A stretch of 64,000 nucleotides of DNA from Bacteroides sp. M10 (GCF_014334015.1 NZ_CP060488.1:6592501-6656500), one strand, 5' to 3'. Positions 20,297-30,132 are shown, counted from the first letter of the stretch. The notes: generated by a model from the letters alone, not told the origin. Numbers and translations are program-made.

Positions 20297-21991
20297 CTAG
20301 CATTCCAACAGCATCTGATTGACCGAACCACCCGGAGGAGTCATCGGCAAAACATTGCCTTCTTCCACTACGCACGCTTCGAGCAGGAACGGACCATCTG
20401 TCGCCAGCATTTCTGCAATAGCTTCTTTCAGTTCTTCACGGGTGAAAGCACGTTTGGAAGGAATATCATAAGCCGAAGCAATCTTCATGTAATCCGGATT
20501 CAACATCGGAGTAAACGAATAGCGGCGATTGAAGAACATAGCTTGCCACTGGCGTACGTTTCCGAGGTAATTATTATTCAGGCAGATAATTTTCACCGGA
20601 GCTTTCTGCTCCATAATCGTACCCAACTCCTGAATATTCATTTGCAGTCCGCCATCTCCCATAAATACGCATACGGTACGTTCCGGTGCTCCAAAAGTTG
20701 CCCCGATAGCTGCGGGAAGGCCGAAGCCCATTGTTCCAAGTCCTCCGGAAGTGATGATACTGCGTTCTTTCGTATATTTGAAGTAACGTGCAGACATCAT
20801 CTGGTTTTGACCTACATCCGTTACCAAAACTGCTTCATGATGAGTAGCATTGCTTACCGCACGTACCACTTCTCCCATACTCAAAGAGTTTGTTGCAGGG
20901 TGAAGTTCGGGACGGATTACTTTTTCTTCCTCTACTTTCTCATATTCTTTGAAGCTATCAATCCATTTGGTATGAGTTTTCTTTTTCAGGAGTTTAGTCA
21001 CAGAAGCCAATGTCTCCTTGCAATCTCCCAAAACAGCTACATCTACCTTTACATTCTTATTGACTTCTGCAGGATCGATATCAAAATGAATCACTTTCGC
21101 CTGTTTCGCGTAAGTAGCCAGATTGCCAGTCACACGGTCGTCAAAGCGCATACCGACAGCAATCAGTACATCGCATTTATTGGTATTGATATTCGGTCCC
21201 AAATTACCGTGCATACCCAACATACCTTTATTCAACGGATGTTCTGTCGGCAAAGCTGACAGTCCGAGCAGCGTACAGCCTGCAGGCATATCCGCCTTTT
21301 CGATAAATTCACGCAATTCGTTTTGTGCATTTCCCAATTCAACACCCTGTCCAACCAATACAAGCGGACGTTCGGCGTTATTAATCAGTTCGGCAGCTGC
21401 CTGTACAGACTCCTCGTCCGTATCGGGAACAGGAACATAACTGCGGATAAAATCGACTTTCGTCGGTTCATATTTCGTTTTTTCTACTTGCGCATTCTTG
21501 GCAAAGTCCAGTACCACCGGACCGGGACGACCACTACGGGCAATATAAAACGCACGTGCTACCGCCCAAGCTACATCTTCCGCACGACGGATCTGATAGC
21601 TCCATTTAGCGATCGGCTGCGTAATACCTACCAAGTCAACTTCCTGAAAAGCATCCGTTCCAAGAAACCCTGTTCCTACCTGCCCGGCAATCACTACGAT
21701 AGGGGTACTATCGATCATCGCATCTGCAATACCTGTTACCGTATTAGTTGCTCCGGGACCGCTCGTCACCAGGCAAACACCTACTTCTCCTGATACACGG
21801 GCATAACCTTGTGCCGCATGGGCAGCTCCCTGCTCGTGACGAACCAAAATATGGTTCAATATATTTTGATGATCGTACAAGGCATCGAACACCGGCATTA
21901 TGGAACCACCGGGGTAACCGAAGATGGTAGTCACTCCCTGATGTTCCAAGGAGCGCATCATAGCCTCTGCACCTGTTATTAAATCTTTCAT
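20297..21991 (-). CDS. ilvB: Acetolactate synthase large subunit
   Basis: Thiamine diphosphate enzyme making acetolactate from pyruvate; 564 residues, normal length. The catalytic Glu lies in LVRHEQGAAHAAQGYAR (about 49-65). ThDP/Mg motif GDGGLQMN...NNNYLG occupies about 447-477. The central FAD domain includes GMHGNLGPNINTNKCD (about 255-270). Second gene of the operon, 29 bases after ilvD. Under the leader-peptide attenuator upstream of ilvD. Confidence 0.95.
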   Translation of the reverse strand: MKDLITGAEAMMRSLEHQGVTTIFGYPGGSIMPVFDALYDHQNILNHILVRHEQGAAHAAQGYARVSGEVGVCLVTSGPGATNTVTGIADAMIDSTPIVVIAGQVGTGFLGTDAFQEVDLVGITQPIAKWSYQIRRAEDVAWAVARAFYIARSGRPGPVVLDFAKNAQVEKTKYEPTKVDFIRSYVPVPDTDEESVQAAAELINNAERPLVLVGQGVELGNAQNELREFIEKADMPAGCTLLGLSALPTEHPLNKGMLGMHGNLGPNINTNKCDVLIAVGMRFDDRVTGNLATYAKQAKVIHFDIDPAEVNKNVKVDVAVLGDCKETLASVTKLLKKKTHTKWIDSFKEYEKVEEEKVIRPELHPATNSLSMGEVVRAVSNATHHEAVLVTDVGQNQMMSARYFKYTKERSIITSGGLGTMGFGLPAAIGATFGAPERTVCVFMGDGGLQMNIQELGTIMEQKAPVKIICLNNNYLGNVRQWQAMFFNRRYSFTPMLNPDYMKIASAYDIPSKRAFTREELKEAIAEMLATDGPFLLEACVVEEGNVLPMTPPGGSVNQMLLEC

Positions 21992-22020
21992 ATTAGTTGA
22001 TAGTTGATAAATGAACTATA

Positions 22021-23820
22021 TCAGATTAATCTCACTGCTCCCTTATCGGCAGAGCTTACCATGCTGGCATACGCCTTCAGGCTTTTCGGTACATAACGGT
22101 CACGAGTGACAGGAGTCATCGGACGAGCCGCCAGTTCTTCATCCGTCAGTTGCACGTTAATCTTCCGGGCCGGAATATCGATTTCGATAATATCTCCATC
22201 TACAATTTTTCCGATATTGCCTCCAGCTGCCGCTTCGGGAGAAACATGTCCGATACTCAATCCGGAAGTTCCACCACTGAAACGTCCATCGGTAATCAAA
22301 GCACATTCTTTTCCGAGATGACGAGATTTGATATAAGAGGTAGGATAAAGCATTTCCTGCATACCGGGACCACCCTTCGGACCTTCGTGCGTAATGACGA
22401 CGACATCGCCACTGACGACTCGGCCTCCGAGGATACCTTCACAGGCTGCTTCTTGCGAATCAAATACTTTGGCAGGTCCGGTAAATTTCCAGATACTTTC
22501 GTCTACACCTGCTGTTTTTACCACACAACCGTCTTGGGCAATGTTACCTTTCAATACGGCCAATCCACCGTCTTTGCTATAAGCATGTTCCAAATCGCGG
22601 ATACATCCGTTTGCACGGTCTTTATCCAGTTCCTTATAGTACATGCCCTGTGAACCAAGTACGAGATTGAATCTATTTCCGGCTGCGCTCGAATATTTTT
22701 TAATTGCCTTTTCGCTTACATTCGGGCTGGTGATTGAATATTCATTAATAGCTTCCGCCAATGACATTCCGTCTACCCGTCGAACAGATGTATCTATCAG
22801 ACCGCCTTTTGCCAGTTCATCCATGATAGCTATAATACCACCGGCACGGTTTACATCCTGAATATGATATTTCTGTGTATTGGGGGCCACCTTGCAGAGA
22901 CAAGGAGCCTTGCGGGAAAGCATGTCGATATCGTCCATCTTGAAGTCTACCTCAGCTTCGTGAGCAATAGCCAACAAGTGAAGAACTGTATTGGTAGACC
23001 CCCCCATTGCTATATCCAGCGTCATGGCATTCAAGAAAGCCTGACGGGTAGCAATGCTACGGGGAAGTACACTTTCGTCTCCTTCTTCATAATATAACTT
23101 TGCATTTTTCACGATCAGTTCTGCTGCATCTTTAAAAAGCTGCGTACGGTTCTCGTGTGTAGCTACGATGGTTCCGTTTCCGGGAAGAGCCAGTCCGATT
23201 GCTTCATTCAGGCAGTTCATTGAGTTGGCGGTAAACATACCGGAACAACATCCGCAAGTAGGACAAGCATTTTGCTCGATATTCGCTACTTCCTGATCGC
23301 TGACACTTTCATCGGCCGATTTAATCATCGCGTCGATCAAATCCAGATGCTGACCATTCCATTCTCCGGCTTCCATCGGACCGCCCGATACAAATACGGC
23401 AGGAATATTCAGACGCATAGCCGCCATCAACATTCCAGGAGTAATCTTATCGCAATTGCTGATACATACCATTGCATCTGCCTTGTGCGCATTAACCATA
23501 TACTCTACACTGTCTGCAATGATGTCACGTGAAGGAAGCGAGTAAAGCATACCGTCATGTCCCATTGCTATACCGTCGTCGATAGCTATTGTATTGAATT
23601 CCGCAGCGAAGCATCCCAACTTCTCAATCTCTGCCTTCACCAGCTGACCGATTTCATGCAGATGCACATGTCCCGGAACAAACTGTGTGAACGAATTGAC
23701 GATAGCGATAATGGGTTTACCCATCTGATTCTTCTTCATGCCGTTGGCTGCCCATAACGCACGGGCTCCCGCCATCCGACGGCCTTGTGTACTAAACGAA
23801 CTGCGTAATTGCTTTTTCAT
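22021..23820 (-). CDS. ilvD: Dihydroxy-acid dehydratase
   Basis: Iron-sulfur dehydratase of the third common step of valine and isoleucine synthesis, 599 residues. Cluster cysteines are visible in [12 protein letters not shown] (about 119-130) and [17 protein letters not shown] (about 191-207). The C-terminal half holds [12 protein letters not shown] and [10 protein letters not shown]. First structural gene, about 100 bases below the attenuator terminator. The start ATG reads KKQLRSSF and is the only good one after the leader. Confidence 0.96.
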   Translation of the reverse strand: MKKQLRSSFSTQGRRMAGARALWAANGMKKNQMGKPIIAIVNSFTQFVPGHVHLHEIGQLVKAEIEKLGCFAAEFNTIAIDDGIAMGHDGMLYSLPSRDIIADSVEYMVNAHKADAMVCISNCDKITPGMLMAAMRLNIPAVFVSGGPMEAGEWNGQHLDLIDAMIKSADESVSDQEVANIEQNACPTCGCCSGMFTANSMNCLNEAIGLALPGNGTIVATHENRTQLFKDAAELIVKNAKLYYEEGDESVLPRSIATRQAFLNAMTLDIAMGGSTNTVLHLLAIAHEAEVDFKMDDIDMLSRKAPCLCKVAPNTQKYHIQDVNRAGGIIAIMDELAKGGLIDTSVRRVDGMSLAEAINEYSITSPNVSEKAIKKYSSAAGNRFNLVLGSQGMYYKELDKDRANGCIRDLEHAYSKDGGLAVLKGNIAQDGCVVKTAGVDESIWKFTGPAKVFDSQEAACEGILGGRVVSGDVVVITHEGPKGGPGMQEMLYPTSYIKSRHLGKECALITDGRFSGGTSGLSIGHVSPEAAAGGNIGKIVDGDIIEIDIPARKINVQLTDEELAARPMTPVTRDRYVPKSLKAYASMVSSADKGAVRLI

Positions 23821-23839
23821 TTCAATCTATCTTTTAATT

Positions 23840-23873
23840 AAAGAGCCTTCCTCACACAAGTGAGAAAGGCTCT
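23840..23873 (-). terminator. Attenuator terminator of ilv leader
   Basis: AGAGCCTTTCTCAC pairs with GTGAGGAAGGCTCT (one G-U) around a TTGT loop, followed by TTT on the minus strand. It stands between the leader peptide and ilvD. Confidence 0.85.
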
Positions 23874-23924
23874 AAATTCTATCTTTTATGGTACGAACAC
23901 ATACAACACAAAAACCTTTCTCAC
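23840..23924 (-). promoter_or_regulatory. Transcription attenuator with competing antiterminator
   Basis: GTGAGAAAGG (23915-23924), overlapping the leader peptide stop, is perfectly complementary over 10 bp to CCTTTCTCAC in the left arm of the terminator. Ribosome stalling at Val/Ile/Leu codons would expose it and disrupt the terminator; free movement would mask it and stop transcription. This is the classic ilv attenuation arrangement. Pairings are visible in the sequence; regulation is inferred. Confidence 0.82.
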
Positions 23925-23998
23925 GCTCTTGATGGGACCACCACGACGCGAATAATATGCAGGACTGCTAGGTTAATAGATGTATGTAACATATTCAT
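23921..23998 (-). CDS. ilvL: ilv leader peptide
   Basis: 25-codon ORF starting MNMLHTS and continuing INLAVLHII, then RVVVVPSRA. Eleven of 25 residues are Leu, Ile or Val, including four consecutive Val and an Ile pair. An AAGAAAAGAAG purine run serves as ribosome site, and a strong promoter lies about 30 bases upstream. The valine cluster is near the stop, as in the E. coli ilv leader. Acts as a sensor of charged branched-chain tRNAs. Too short for routine gene callers. Confidence 0.85.
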   Translation of the reverse strand: MNMLHTSINLAVLHIIRVVVVPSRA

Positions 23999-24024
23999 AT
24001 CTTCTTTTCTTTATTTTCGTGCTG

Positions 24025-24055
24025 CAAAGGTAAGGGCTTTTTTATTATATCCAAA
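24025..24055 (-). promoter_or_regulatory. Promoter of the ilv operon
   Basis: On the minus strand TTTG (24052-24055), exactly 19 bases, then TACCTTTG (24025-24032): a full match to the Bacteroides sigma-ABfr consensus. Transcription should begin near 24018, about 20 bases before the leader peptide. Confidence 0.85.
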
Positions 24056-24301
24056 CAAATCGAAGAAAAAAATCACTTAAAAGCGAATAATTGTAAGAAA
24101 AGAGAGGTGTTATTTCTCTATTTTATCACTTAAAGGTTGAATTTACAACTATTATCTAAGTACATACTCCACCTTCCTTTTCTGACAAAAGCACTTAATA
24201 ATCTGAAATTTACCCTCCCTATACCGGAGGACAAGCAAATAATTCGTATCTTTGTCGACCCGGATTACCGGGAATTATTAATCAGAAACAAAAAATATCA
24301 G

Positions 24302-24880
24302 ATGGAAACAGTAGAAAACAAGTACATTACCGTTGCATACAAACTATATACAATGGAAGATGGTGAAAAAGAGTTGTTCGAAGAAGCAAAAGCAGAACAT
24401 CCCTTTCAATTCATTTCAGGATTAGGAACAACACTCGAAGACTTCGAAAATCAAATAACTGCTCTTTCTAAAGGTGATAAATTTGACTTTACCATTCCGG
24501 CAGATAAGGCTTATGGACAATATGACGAACAACACGTCATTGACCTCCCCAAAAATATATTTGAAATAGATGGCAAATTTGACAGCGAACGTATTAAAGA
24601 AGGTAACATCGTACCTTTGATGACTGGTGACGGTCAACGCGTAAATGCCAGCGTAGTAGAAATCAAACCGGATATTGTAGTAGTTGACCTCAACCATCCG
24701 TTGGCTGGTGCCGACCTGATCTTTGAAGGTGAAATACTGGAAAGCCGTCCTGCTACGAACGAAGAAATTCAGGAACTTGTGAAAATGATGAGTGGTGGTG
24801 ATGGCTGCGGTTGCGGATGCGACAGCTGCGGTGATGGCTGTGGCGACGACTGCGGTTGCGAAGGCGGACACTGTCACTAA
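24302..24880 (+). CDS. slyD: SlyD-like FKBP peptidyl-prolyl isomerase with Cys/His metal tail
   Basis: 192 residues from ATG 24302. The FKBP domain is split by an insert-in-flap as in SlyD: N-terminal FKBP half (METVENKYITVAYKL to about residue 50), IF chaperone domain (about 70-125), C-terminal half. The tail from about residue 162 is almost only Gly, Cys, Asp and His (GCGCGCDSCGDGCG, then CGCEGGHCH), 10 Cys, a strong metal-binding sequence. It probably aids protein folding and nickel or other metal handling. The frame stays open to 24137, but a TATCTTTG promoter at 24247-24254 and the family's N-terminus favour 24302. Confidence 0.9.
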   Translation: METVENKYITVAYKLYTMEDGEKELFEEAKAEHPFQFISGLGTTLEDFENQITALSKGDKFDFTIPADKAYGQYDEQHVIDLPKNIFEIDGKFDSERIKEGNIVPLMTGDGQRVNASVVEIKPDIVVVDLNHPLAGADLIFEGEILESRPATNEEIQELVKMMSGGDGCGCGCDSCGDGCGDDCGCEGGHCH

Positions 24881-24884
24881 ATAA

Positions 24885-25003
24885 AGTATTAAATTATAAA
24901 GTATTAAGTATTAATTCCGTGCGAACACAGCTGGGCTTTAATACTTAATACTTTTTTTATGCCGTTATTTGAGCTAATACTTAATACCTGATACTTAATA
25001 CTT
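24885..25003. repeat. Cluster of ATACTTAAT repeats, includes bidirectional terminator 24898-24954
   Basis: Arms 24898-24914 and 24938-24954 form a perfect 17-bp stem (AAAGTATTAAGTATTAA and complement), ending in seven T. The flanks carry further copies of AAGTATTAA or TTAATACTT in both orientations up to the next gene's stop. It lies between convergent genes and should terminate both. Confidence 0.75.
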
Positions 25004-25007
25004 GAAA

Positions 25008-26294
25008 TCAACATCCTTTATGCGTCATGATGTCAAGCACCATTTTATCCGTTTCGTTCATGGCTTGCGAGCCGATTCTTGTCAGGTTGCGGATACTTTG
25101 ATCTACATCTTCGTCGATAATTCCTTCTACGGAAGTCACACAACGGTCTTCCATTGCCATCATTGCAGATAATACGGCTGTCGAAACTCCGGTAGTTACT
25201 TTCAATGCACAACTCGGTTTTGCACCGTCACAAATCATTCCTGTCAGATTAGCAATCATGTTTTGAACGGCGAAGGCAACCTGATTGTAGTTTCCTCCCA
25301 TCAACCAGGTGATTCCACAACTGGATCCGGTAGCAGCTACCACGCAGCCACACAAAGCTGACAGACGTCCTAAACTTTGTTTGATATATATAACAGTGAG
25401 ATGGCTTAGCATTAAAGCACGGATAAGTTCTTCTTCGCTCTTTCCGTTCTCTTCGGCAAAGACAACGACAGGGAGTGTAGCGGATATCCCCTGATTACCA
25501 CTGCCGGAATTACTCATGACAGGAATCATTGCACCCGCCATCCGGGCGTCGCAAGCAGCTGATGTATAAGAGAGGATATGAGAAAATACGCTGTCACCCA
25601 TCACTTTATGTTCATAAGTTCCCCGAAGCATTTTACCTAAAGAATGTCCGTAGTTACCTTTAAAGGCTTGCTCGGCAGCAGCTTTATTCAAACGGGCTGT
25701 ATCAAGAATGAAGCGAATCTCATCCAGCGGAGCAGTCAGTGCAAAGTCATAGACTTTACGCAAGTTTAATTCGAGCGAAGCATCTTCCTCTTCCTCGCTG
25801 ACTGTATGTTGCTTGTCGAGCAATGTCTGTTCATCTTTGGCTATATATATAAAGGTAGTATGTCCACCGGCAATGATAGCTTTAGCTGTTTTATCTCCCG
25901 CTTTACAGATCACTTCGATATAAAGCTTTTCCGTAATATCTTCTTTCAGAGAAATACAAATCCGTTTTTCTGCAATGAACAGTTTCCCCTGCTCCACTGC
26001 TTCCGGCGTACAGTCCCTCAACACCTCCAACTGATAGTCTGATTTACCAATCAACACACCTAAAGCCACAGCTATGGGAAGACCTACCATACCCGTTCCC
26101 GGGATTCCGACTCCCATGGCATTCTTTAGTATATTAGCACTTAACAAGACGTCTATCTTTTCCGGTTTCACTCCCAACGTTTCAGCAGCTTTAGCTACAC
26201 AAAGCGCTACTGCGATAGGTTCCGTACATCCAATAGCCGGAATGACTTCTTTCTTAATCAACTCTATAATTTGCCTTCTTTCTGATTCAGTCAT
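25008..26294 (-). CDS. UPF0597/L-cysteine desulfidase family protein
   Basis: 428 residues, similar to UPF0597 proteins (E. coli YhaM/CyuA) and archaeal L-cysteine desulfidase, distantly like serine dehydratase alpha chains. Conserved Cys-containing motifs are visible: PAIGCTEPIAVAL (about 15-27), AACDARMAGAM (about 246-256), GSSCGITWLMGG (about 323-334) and CDGAKPSCALK (about 350-360), likely ligands of a [4Fe-4S] cluster. It would release sulfide, pyruvate and ammonia from cysteine, or act on serine. No membrane segments despite hydrophobic Ala/Gly stretches. Single gene convergent with slyD. Confidence 0.85.
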   Translation of the reverse strand: MTESERRQIIELIKKEVIPAIGCTEPIAVALCVAKAAETLGVKPEKIDVLLSANILKNAMGVGIPGTGMVGLPIAVALGVLIGKSDYQLEVLRDCTPEAVEQGKLFIAEKRICISLKEDITEKLYIEVICKAGDKTAKAIIAGGHTTFIYIAKDEQTLLDKQHTVSEEEEDASLELNLRKVYDFALTAPLDEIRFILDTARLNKAAAEQAFKGNYGHSLGKMLRGTYEHKVMGDSVFSHILSYTSAACDARMAGAMIPVMSNSGSGNQGISATLPVVVFAEENGKSEEELIRALMLSHLTVIYIKQSLGRLSALCGCVVAATGSSCGITWLMGGNYNQVAFAVQNMIANLTGMICDGAKPSCALKVTTGVSTAVLSAMMAMEDRCVTSVEGIIDEDVDQSIRNLTRIGSQAMNETDKMVLDIMTHKGC

Positions 26295-26427
26295 GGACTT
26301 ATAAGTTTTGGTTCCACAAAAATAGGAAAATCTTTCTTTTCCAACATTCTATAATGAACAAATAAAATCTCATATTGTTATAAAATCTCCCATACACCAA
26401 ACTTTAACAGAAAGAATTGATAGAAAA

Positions 26428-27513
26428 ATGAAAGCAAAACACATGATTCTTTATTTGCTACTGGCTATTGTTTCCTCTTCCTGTATCGGCGAAGAAGCTC
26501 TCAATGCAGAAGCAGACATAATAAGTTGCACACTACCGGGAGTAGCCATGACAACCAGTCCTATTATTAACAATAATTCCATCACTATCTTCGTCGGTCC
26601 GGGAACTGATATTTCAGAACTTACACCTGAATTTACATTGACTCCGGGAGCTACAATTAATCCTCTTAGCGGTACGGAACGAAATTTCAATACTCCACAA
26701 GAATATACTGTTACAGCTGCCGATGGTGTTTGGAAGAAAACGTATATCATATCCGTTATCGACACGGAACTTGCCACGAACTATAATTTCGAAGATACGC
26801 TTGGCGGAAAGAAGTACTACATATTTGTAGAACGCGAAGGAGGTAAAGTCGTTATGGAATGGGCCAGCGGAAATGCGGGCTATGCCATGACCGGCGTAGC
26901 CAAAACTGCTGATGACTATCCCACTTTCCAAATAACAGACGGAAAAGCCGGCAAATGCCTTTCTTTAGTGACACGCAGTACCGGATTCTTTGGACAAATA
27001 GCAGGAATGCCTATCGCGGCAGGAAATCTGTTTATCGGTTCCTTCGATGTAAGCAATGCGATGAGTAATCCGCTTAAAGCAACTAAATTCGGTCTTCCTT
27101 TCCGGCATGTACCTACTTATCTGGCTGGCTATTATAAGTACAAAGCGGGAGATCAGTTTACAGAAGGAGGCAAACCTGTAAATGGGAAACGGGATATCTG
27201 TGACATATATGCCATCATGTACGAAACCAGCGAATCTGTTCCAACCCTTGACGGAACGAACGCATTTACCAGCCCAAACCTGATTTCAACAGCACGGATT
27301 AATAATGCCAAAGAAACGAACGAATGGACTTACTTTAAGCTTCCTTTCACCACTCTCCCCGGCAAATTCATAGATAAGGAAAAGCTAATGGATGGAAAAT
27401 ATAATATAGCCATAGTGTTCACCTCAAGTCTGGAAGGAGATCATTTTAACGGAGCAATCGGAAGTACATTGCTCATTGACGAGGCCGAGTTAATCTATCA
27501 CTCGGAAGATTAG
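26428..27513 (+). CDS. PCMD-domain lipoprotein
   Basis: 361 residues. Lipoprotein signal peptide ending SSSC (Cys19) followed by IGEEA. The N-terminal half (about 25-115) is an immunoglobulin-like DUF5018-type fold with a cadherin-like repeat look (VTAADGVWKKTYIISV). The C-terminal half is a PCMD (putative carbohydrate metabolism) jelly-roll domain (YNFEDT to LLIDEAELIY). Likely surface exposed and glycan-related. The next gene, a beta-barrel, starts 33 bases after its stop, suggesting an operon. Confidence 0.8.
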   Translation: MKAKHMILYLLLAIVSSSCIGEEALNAEADIISCTLPGVAMTTSPIINNNSITIFVGPGTDISELTPEFTLTPGATINPLSGTERNFNTPQEYTVTAADGVWKKTYIISVIDTELATNYNFEDTLGGKKYYIFVEREGGKVVMEWASGNAGYAMTGVAKTADDYPTFQITDGKAGKCLSLVTRSTGFFGQIAGMPIAAGNLFIGSFDVSNAMSNPLKATKFGLPFRHVPTYLAGYYKYKAGDQFTEGGKPVNGKRDICDIYAIMYETSESVPTLDGTNAFTSPNLISTARINNAKETNEWTYFKLPFTTLPGKFIDKEKLMDGKYNIAIVFTSSLEGDHFNGAIGSTLLIDEAELIYHSED

Positions 27514-27545
27514 TGGAACTAAATAACTTTATAACAACAAGAACA

Positions 27546-28331
27546 ATGAAAATCTATCCGTATATATTCAGTTTACTAACCTGTATAGGAATAGCCCTCC
27601 CCGGCTATGCACAGGTTGATCGAAATGAAACACTGATCCGTTCCGCCCTTCACGGACTGGAATATGAAATAAAAGCAGGTTTCAGCATTGGCGGCACAGC
27701 CCCGCTTCCTCTTCCGGTGGAAATCCGTTCCATTGACGGATATAACCCGACATTAGCTATCAGTATAGGAGGTGAAGTGACCAAATGGATTGCCGTTCAG
27801 AACAAGCTCGGAATTATAGTCGGATTGCGGCTTGAAAACAAAGCAATGACTACCGAAGCCACCGTGAAGAATTACAATATGGAGATTCTCGGACAGGGAG
27901 GTGAAAGAATCAGCGGAGTATGGACAGGCGGAGTAAAAACCAAAGTACATACTGCCGGACTGACAATACCTCTGATGGCTACCTACAAACTAACCAACCG
28001 GTGGAATATCAAAGCCGGACCTTATTTCTCCTATCTACTTTCAAGAGAATTTTCAGGTCACGTATACGAAGGATATTTGCGGGAAGATAATCCCACCGGT
28101 CCGAAGGTTGAGTTTACCGACGGTAAAATTGCAACATACGATTTCTCGGACGACTTGAGACATTTCCAGTGGGGATTACAGGTAGGAGCCGGATGGCGAG
28201 CCTTCAAGCACCTCAATGTGTATGCCGATCTTACCTGGGGATTGAATGATATATTTAAAAACGATTTTAATACAGTCACTTTTGCTATGTACCCCATCTA
28301 CTTGAATATAGGTTTCGGGTATGCTTTTTAA
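27546..28331 (+). CDS. Outer-membrane beta-barrel protein (PorT-like)
   Basis: 261 residues from ATG 27546, which heads a clear signal peptide (MKIYPYIFSLLTC...GYA|QV). Alternating amphipathic strands, YKLTNRWNIKAGPYFSYLLS and GLQVGAGWRAFKHLNVYADL among them, and the ending NIGFGYAF with C-terminal Phe are typical of small Bacteroides barrels. Function unknown; pairing with the PCMD lipoprotein suggests a shared envelope role. The open frame begins at 27513, but that reading would place 11 residues before the signal. The last four bases overlap the convergent lipoprotein gene. Confidence 0.8.
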   Translation: MKIYPYIFSLLTCIGIALPGYAQVDRNETLIRSALHGLEYEIKAGFSIGGTAPLPLPVEIRSIDGYNPTLAISIGGEVTKWIAVQNKLGIIVGLRLENKAMTTEATVKNYNMEILGQGGERISGVWTGGVKTKVHTAGLTIPLMATYKLTNRWNIKAGPYFSYLLSREFSGHVYEGYLREDNPTGPKVEFTDGKIATYDFSDDLRHFQWGLQVGAGWRAFKHLNVYADLTWGLNDIFKNDFNTVTFAMYPIYLNIGFGYAF

Positions 28332-28894
28332 GTCCCACTAGGCTCTGCCACCTGCTTCACTCCGGAGTAGGTTACTTTCACCGTCTGTTGCAATGCAGGC
28401 ACTTTCACATTAATAGTCATGTCTGCATTTCCATCTTCTACAGTTCCCGTAACTGTTACAGGACAAGTACCCAAAGAAGCAGCATCTCCTTCAAATGTAA
28501 GATCTTGCTGTCCGGTGAATGTAGACACACCTTCCCCCTTCTTCACTTCACATTTATCAATGACAATATCTCCAAATTTTAATATCTGCTGGTTGATGAA
28601 CAATTCAAAATCCTTCAGTTCAATCTTCACTTCCGTATTGCTGACCTGCGAAAGCGTGATAAACTTCTCTATTCCGTCGCCGATGACAATTTCCTGATCG
28701 GAGCCATCCGGTATCATGGATATATCCAGATTTCCCCAATACGTTCCGATTACATCCGGAGCCGTTATCACAGCTTCCTCTTCGGGAGGATTCTCATTAT
28801 TCTTGTTATCACTATCGTCGTCATCACTGCTACAAGCAGCAAAGAGAGTAAGAGAGCATACCAATGCCAATAAATACAATAGATTCTTTTTCAT
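28328..28894 (-). CDS. Calycin-like lipoprotein
   Basis: 188 residues. Lipoprotein signal ending FAAC, then SSDDDDSD, an acidic surface-export signal followed by a disordered Asn/Glu linker. The remainder (about 45-180) is beta-rich and resembles the calycin-like beta-barrel domain found in many Bacteroides lipoproteins. Ligand unknown. Convergent with the barrel gene, overlapping it by four bases, so the two stop codons interlock. Confidence 0.78.
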   Translation of the reverse strand: MKKNLLYLLALVCSLTLFAACSSDDDDSDNKNNENPPEEEAVITAPDVIGTYWGNLDISMIPDGSDQEIVIGDGIEKFITLSQVSNTEVKIELKDFELFINQQILKFGDIVIDKCEVKKGEGVSTFTGQQDLTFEGDAASLGTCPVTVTGTVEDGNADMTINVKVPALQQTVKVTYSGVKQVAEPSGT

Positions 28895-29018
28895 ACGTCT
28901 TTGGTTTAGTTATTACAATAAATTCGTCCTTTATAAACTAAAAAGAAGAAAAAAGGTTCAATATGCTTCCTTTTTCGAAGTTATTTCGAGTTCGCAACTT
29001 TCTTACCGAAAACTTTGT

Positions 29019-29026
29019 TATATTTG
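29019..29026 (+). promoter_or_regulatory. -7 element of aroC
   Basis: TATATTTG, a good Bacteroides -7 box, 29 bases before the aroC start. It implies transcription from about 29033 and rules out the upstream in-frame start at 28963. Confidence 0.6.
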
Positions 29027-29055
29027 CATATAGTAATTTTAAAAAAGCCACAACT

Positions 29056-30132
29056 ATGTTTAATTCATTTGGCAATATCTTTCGACTCACAAGTTTCGGT
29101 GAGTCTCATGGAAAAGGAATTGGAGGGGTGATTGACGGATTCCCATCAGGAATTACCATCGACGAAGAATTTGTACAACAAGAACTAAATCGCCGTCGTC
29201 CGGGACAATCAATCCTTACCACCCCACGCAAAGAAGCTGATAAAGTAGAGTTTCTTTCAGGTATTTTTGAGGGGAAATCAACCGGGTGTCCTATCGGTTT
29301 TATCGTTTGGAATGAAAACCAACACCCCAATGACTACAACAATCTGAAAAATGTATATCGTCCTTCACACGCTGATTACACATACACGGTGAAGTATGGA
29401 ATCCGTGACCATCGCGGCGGCGGACGTTCCTCTGCACGCGAAACGATTTCGCGCGTTGTAGCCGGTGCATTGGCTAAGCTGGCACTCCGCCAACTGGGAG
29501 TCAATATCACTGCCTATACCTCGCAGGTAGGTCCTATCAAACTGGAGGGTACTTACTCGGACTATAATTTCGACCTGATAGAAACCAACGATGTACGTTG
29601 TCCGGACCCTGAAAAAGCAAAAGAAATGGCAGATCTTATATATAAGGTAAAAGGCGAAGGCGATACCATCGGAGGTACACTGACCTGTGTCATTAAGGGA
29701 TGCCCCATCGGATTGGGACAACCTGTTTTCGGTAAACTTCATGCTGCCTTGGGTAACGCCATGTTAAGCATCAACGCTGCCAAAGCATTCGAATACGGCG
29801 AAGGATTCAAGGGATTGAAAATGAAAGGTTCCGAACAGAACGATGTTTTCTATAACAATAACGGACGGATCGAGACGCACACCAATCACTCCGGAGGTAT
29901 TCAGGGAGGATTGAGTAATGGTCAGGATATTTATTTCCGTGTAGTGTTCAAACCGATTGCCACGCTGCTGATGGAACAGGAAACTGTCAACATTGATGGC
30001 GTCGACACCACTCTGAAAGCACGCGGACGTCATGACGCTTGTGTATTACCTCGTGCCGTACCTATCGTAGAAGCAATGGCCGCCATGACTATACTCGATT
30101 ATTACTTACTGGATAAAACGACACAACTCTAA
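29056..30132 (+). CDS. aroC: Chorismate synthase
   Basis: 358 residues from ATG 29056 ([21 protein letters not shown], the canonical N-terminus). Makes chorismate from EPSP using reduced FMN, last step of the shikimate pathway. Family signatures [17 protein letters not shown] (about 100-116) and [14 protein letters not shown] (about 119-132) are present, and [18 protein letters not shown] near the C-terminus. The in-frame extension to 28963 lacks family similarity and lies above the promoter. The M20 peptidase gene starts in the last base of its stop codon. Confidence 0.96.
   Translation: MFNSFGNIFRLTSFGESHGKGIGGVIDGFPSGITIDEEFVQQELNRRRPGQSILTTPRKEADKVEFLSGIFEGKSTGCPIGFIVWNENQHPNDYNNLKNVYRPSHADYTYTVKYGIRDHRGGGRSSARETISRVVAGALAKLALRQLGVNITAYTSQVGPIKLEGTYSDYNFDLIETNDVRCPDPEKAKEMADLIYKVKGEGDTIGGTLTCVIKGCPIGLGQPVFGKLHAALGNAMLSINAAKAFEYGEGFKGLKMKGSEQNDVFYNNNGRIETHTNHSGGIQGGLSNGQDIYFRVVFKPIATLLMEQETVNIDGVDTTLKARGRHDACVLPRAVPIVEAMAAMTILDYYLLDKTTQL

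Noticed and set aside
20543..21259. 238-codon open frame opposite ilvB
   Set aside because: Antisense to conserved ThDP enzyme motifs; no family similarity.
23949..23998. Riboswitch or T-box upstream of ilvD
   Set aside because: No T-box sequence or specifier-loop pattern; the leader peptide and competing hairpins explain the region.
24885..25003. CRISPR-like repeats
   Set aside because: Units are about 9-17 bases, irregularly spaced and self-complementary; no spacers or cas genes.
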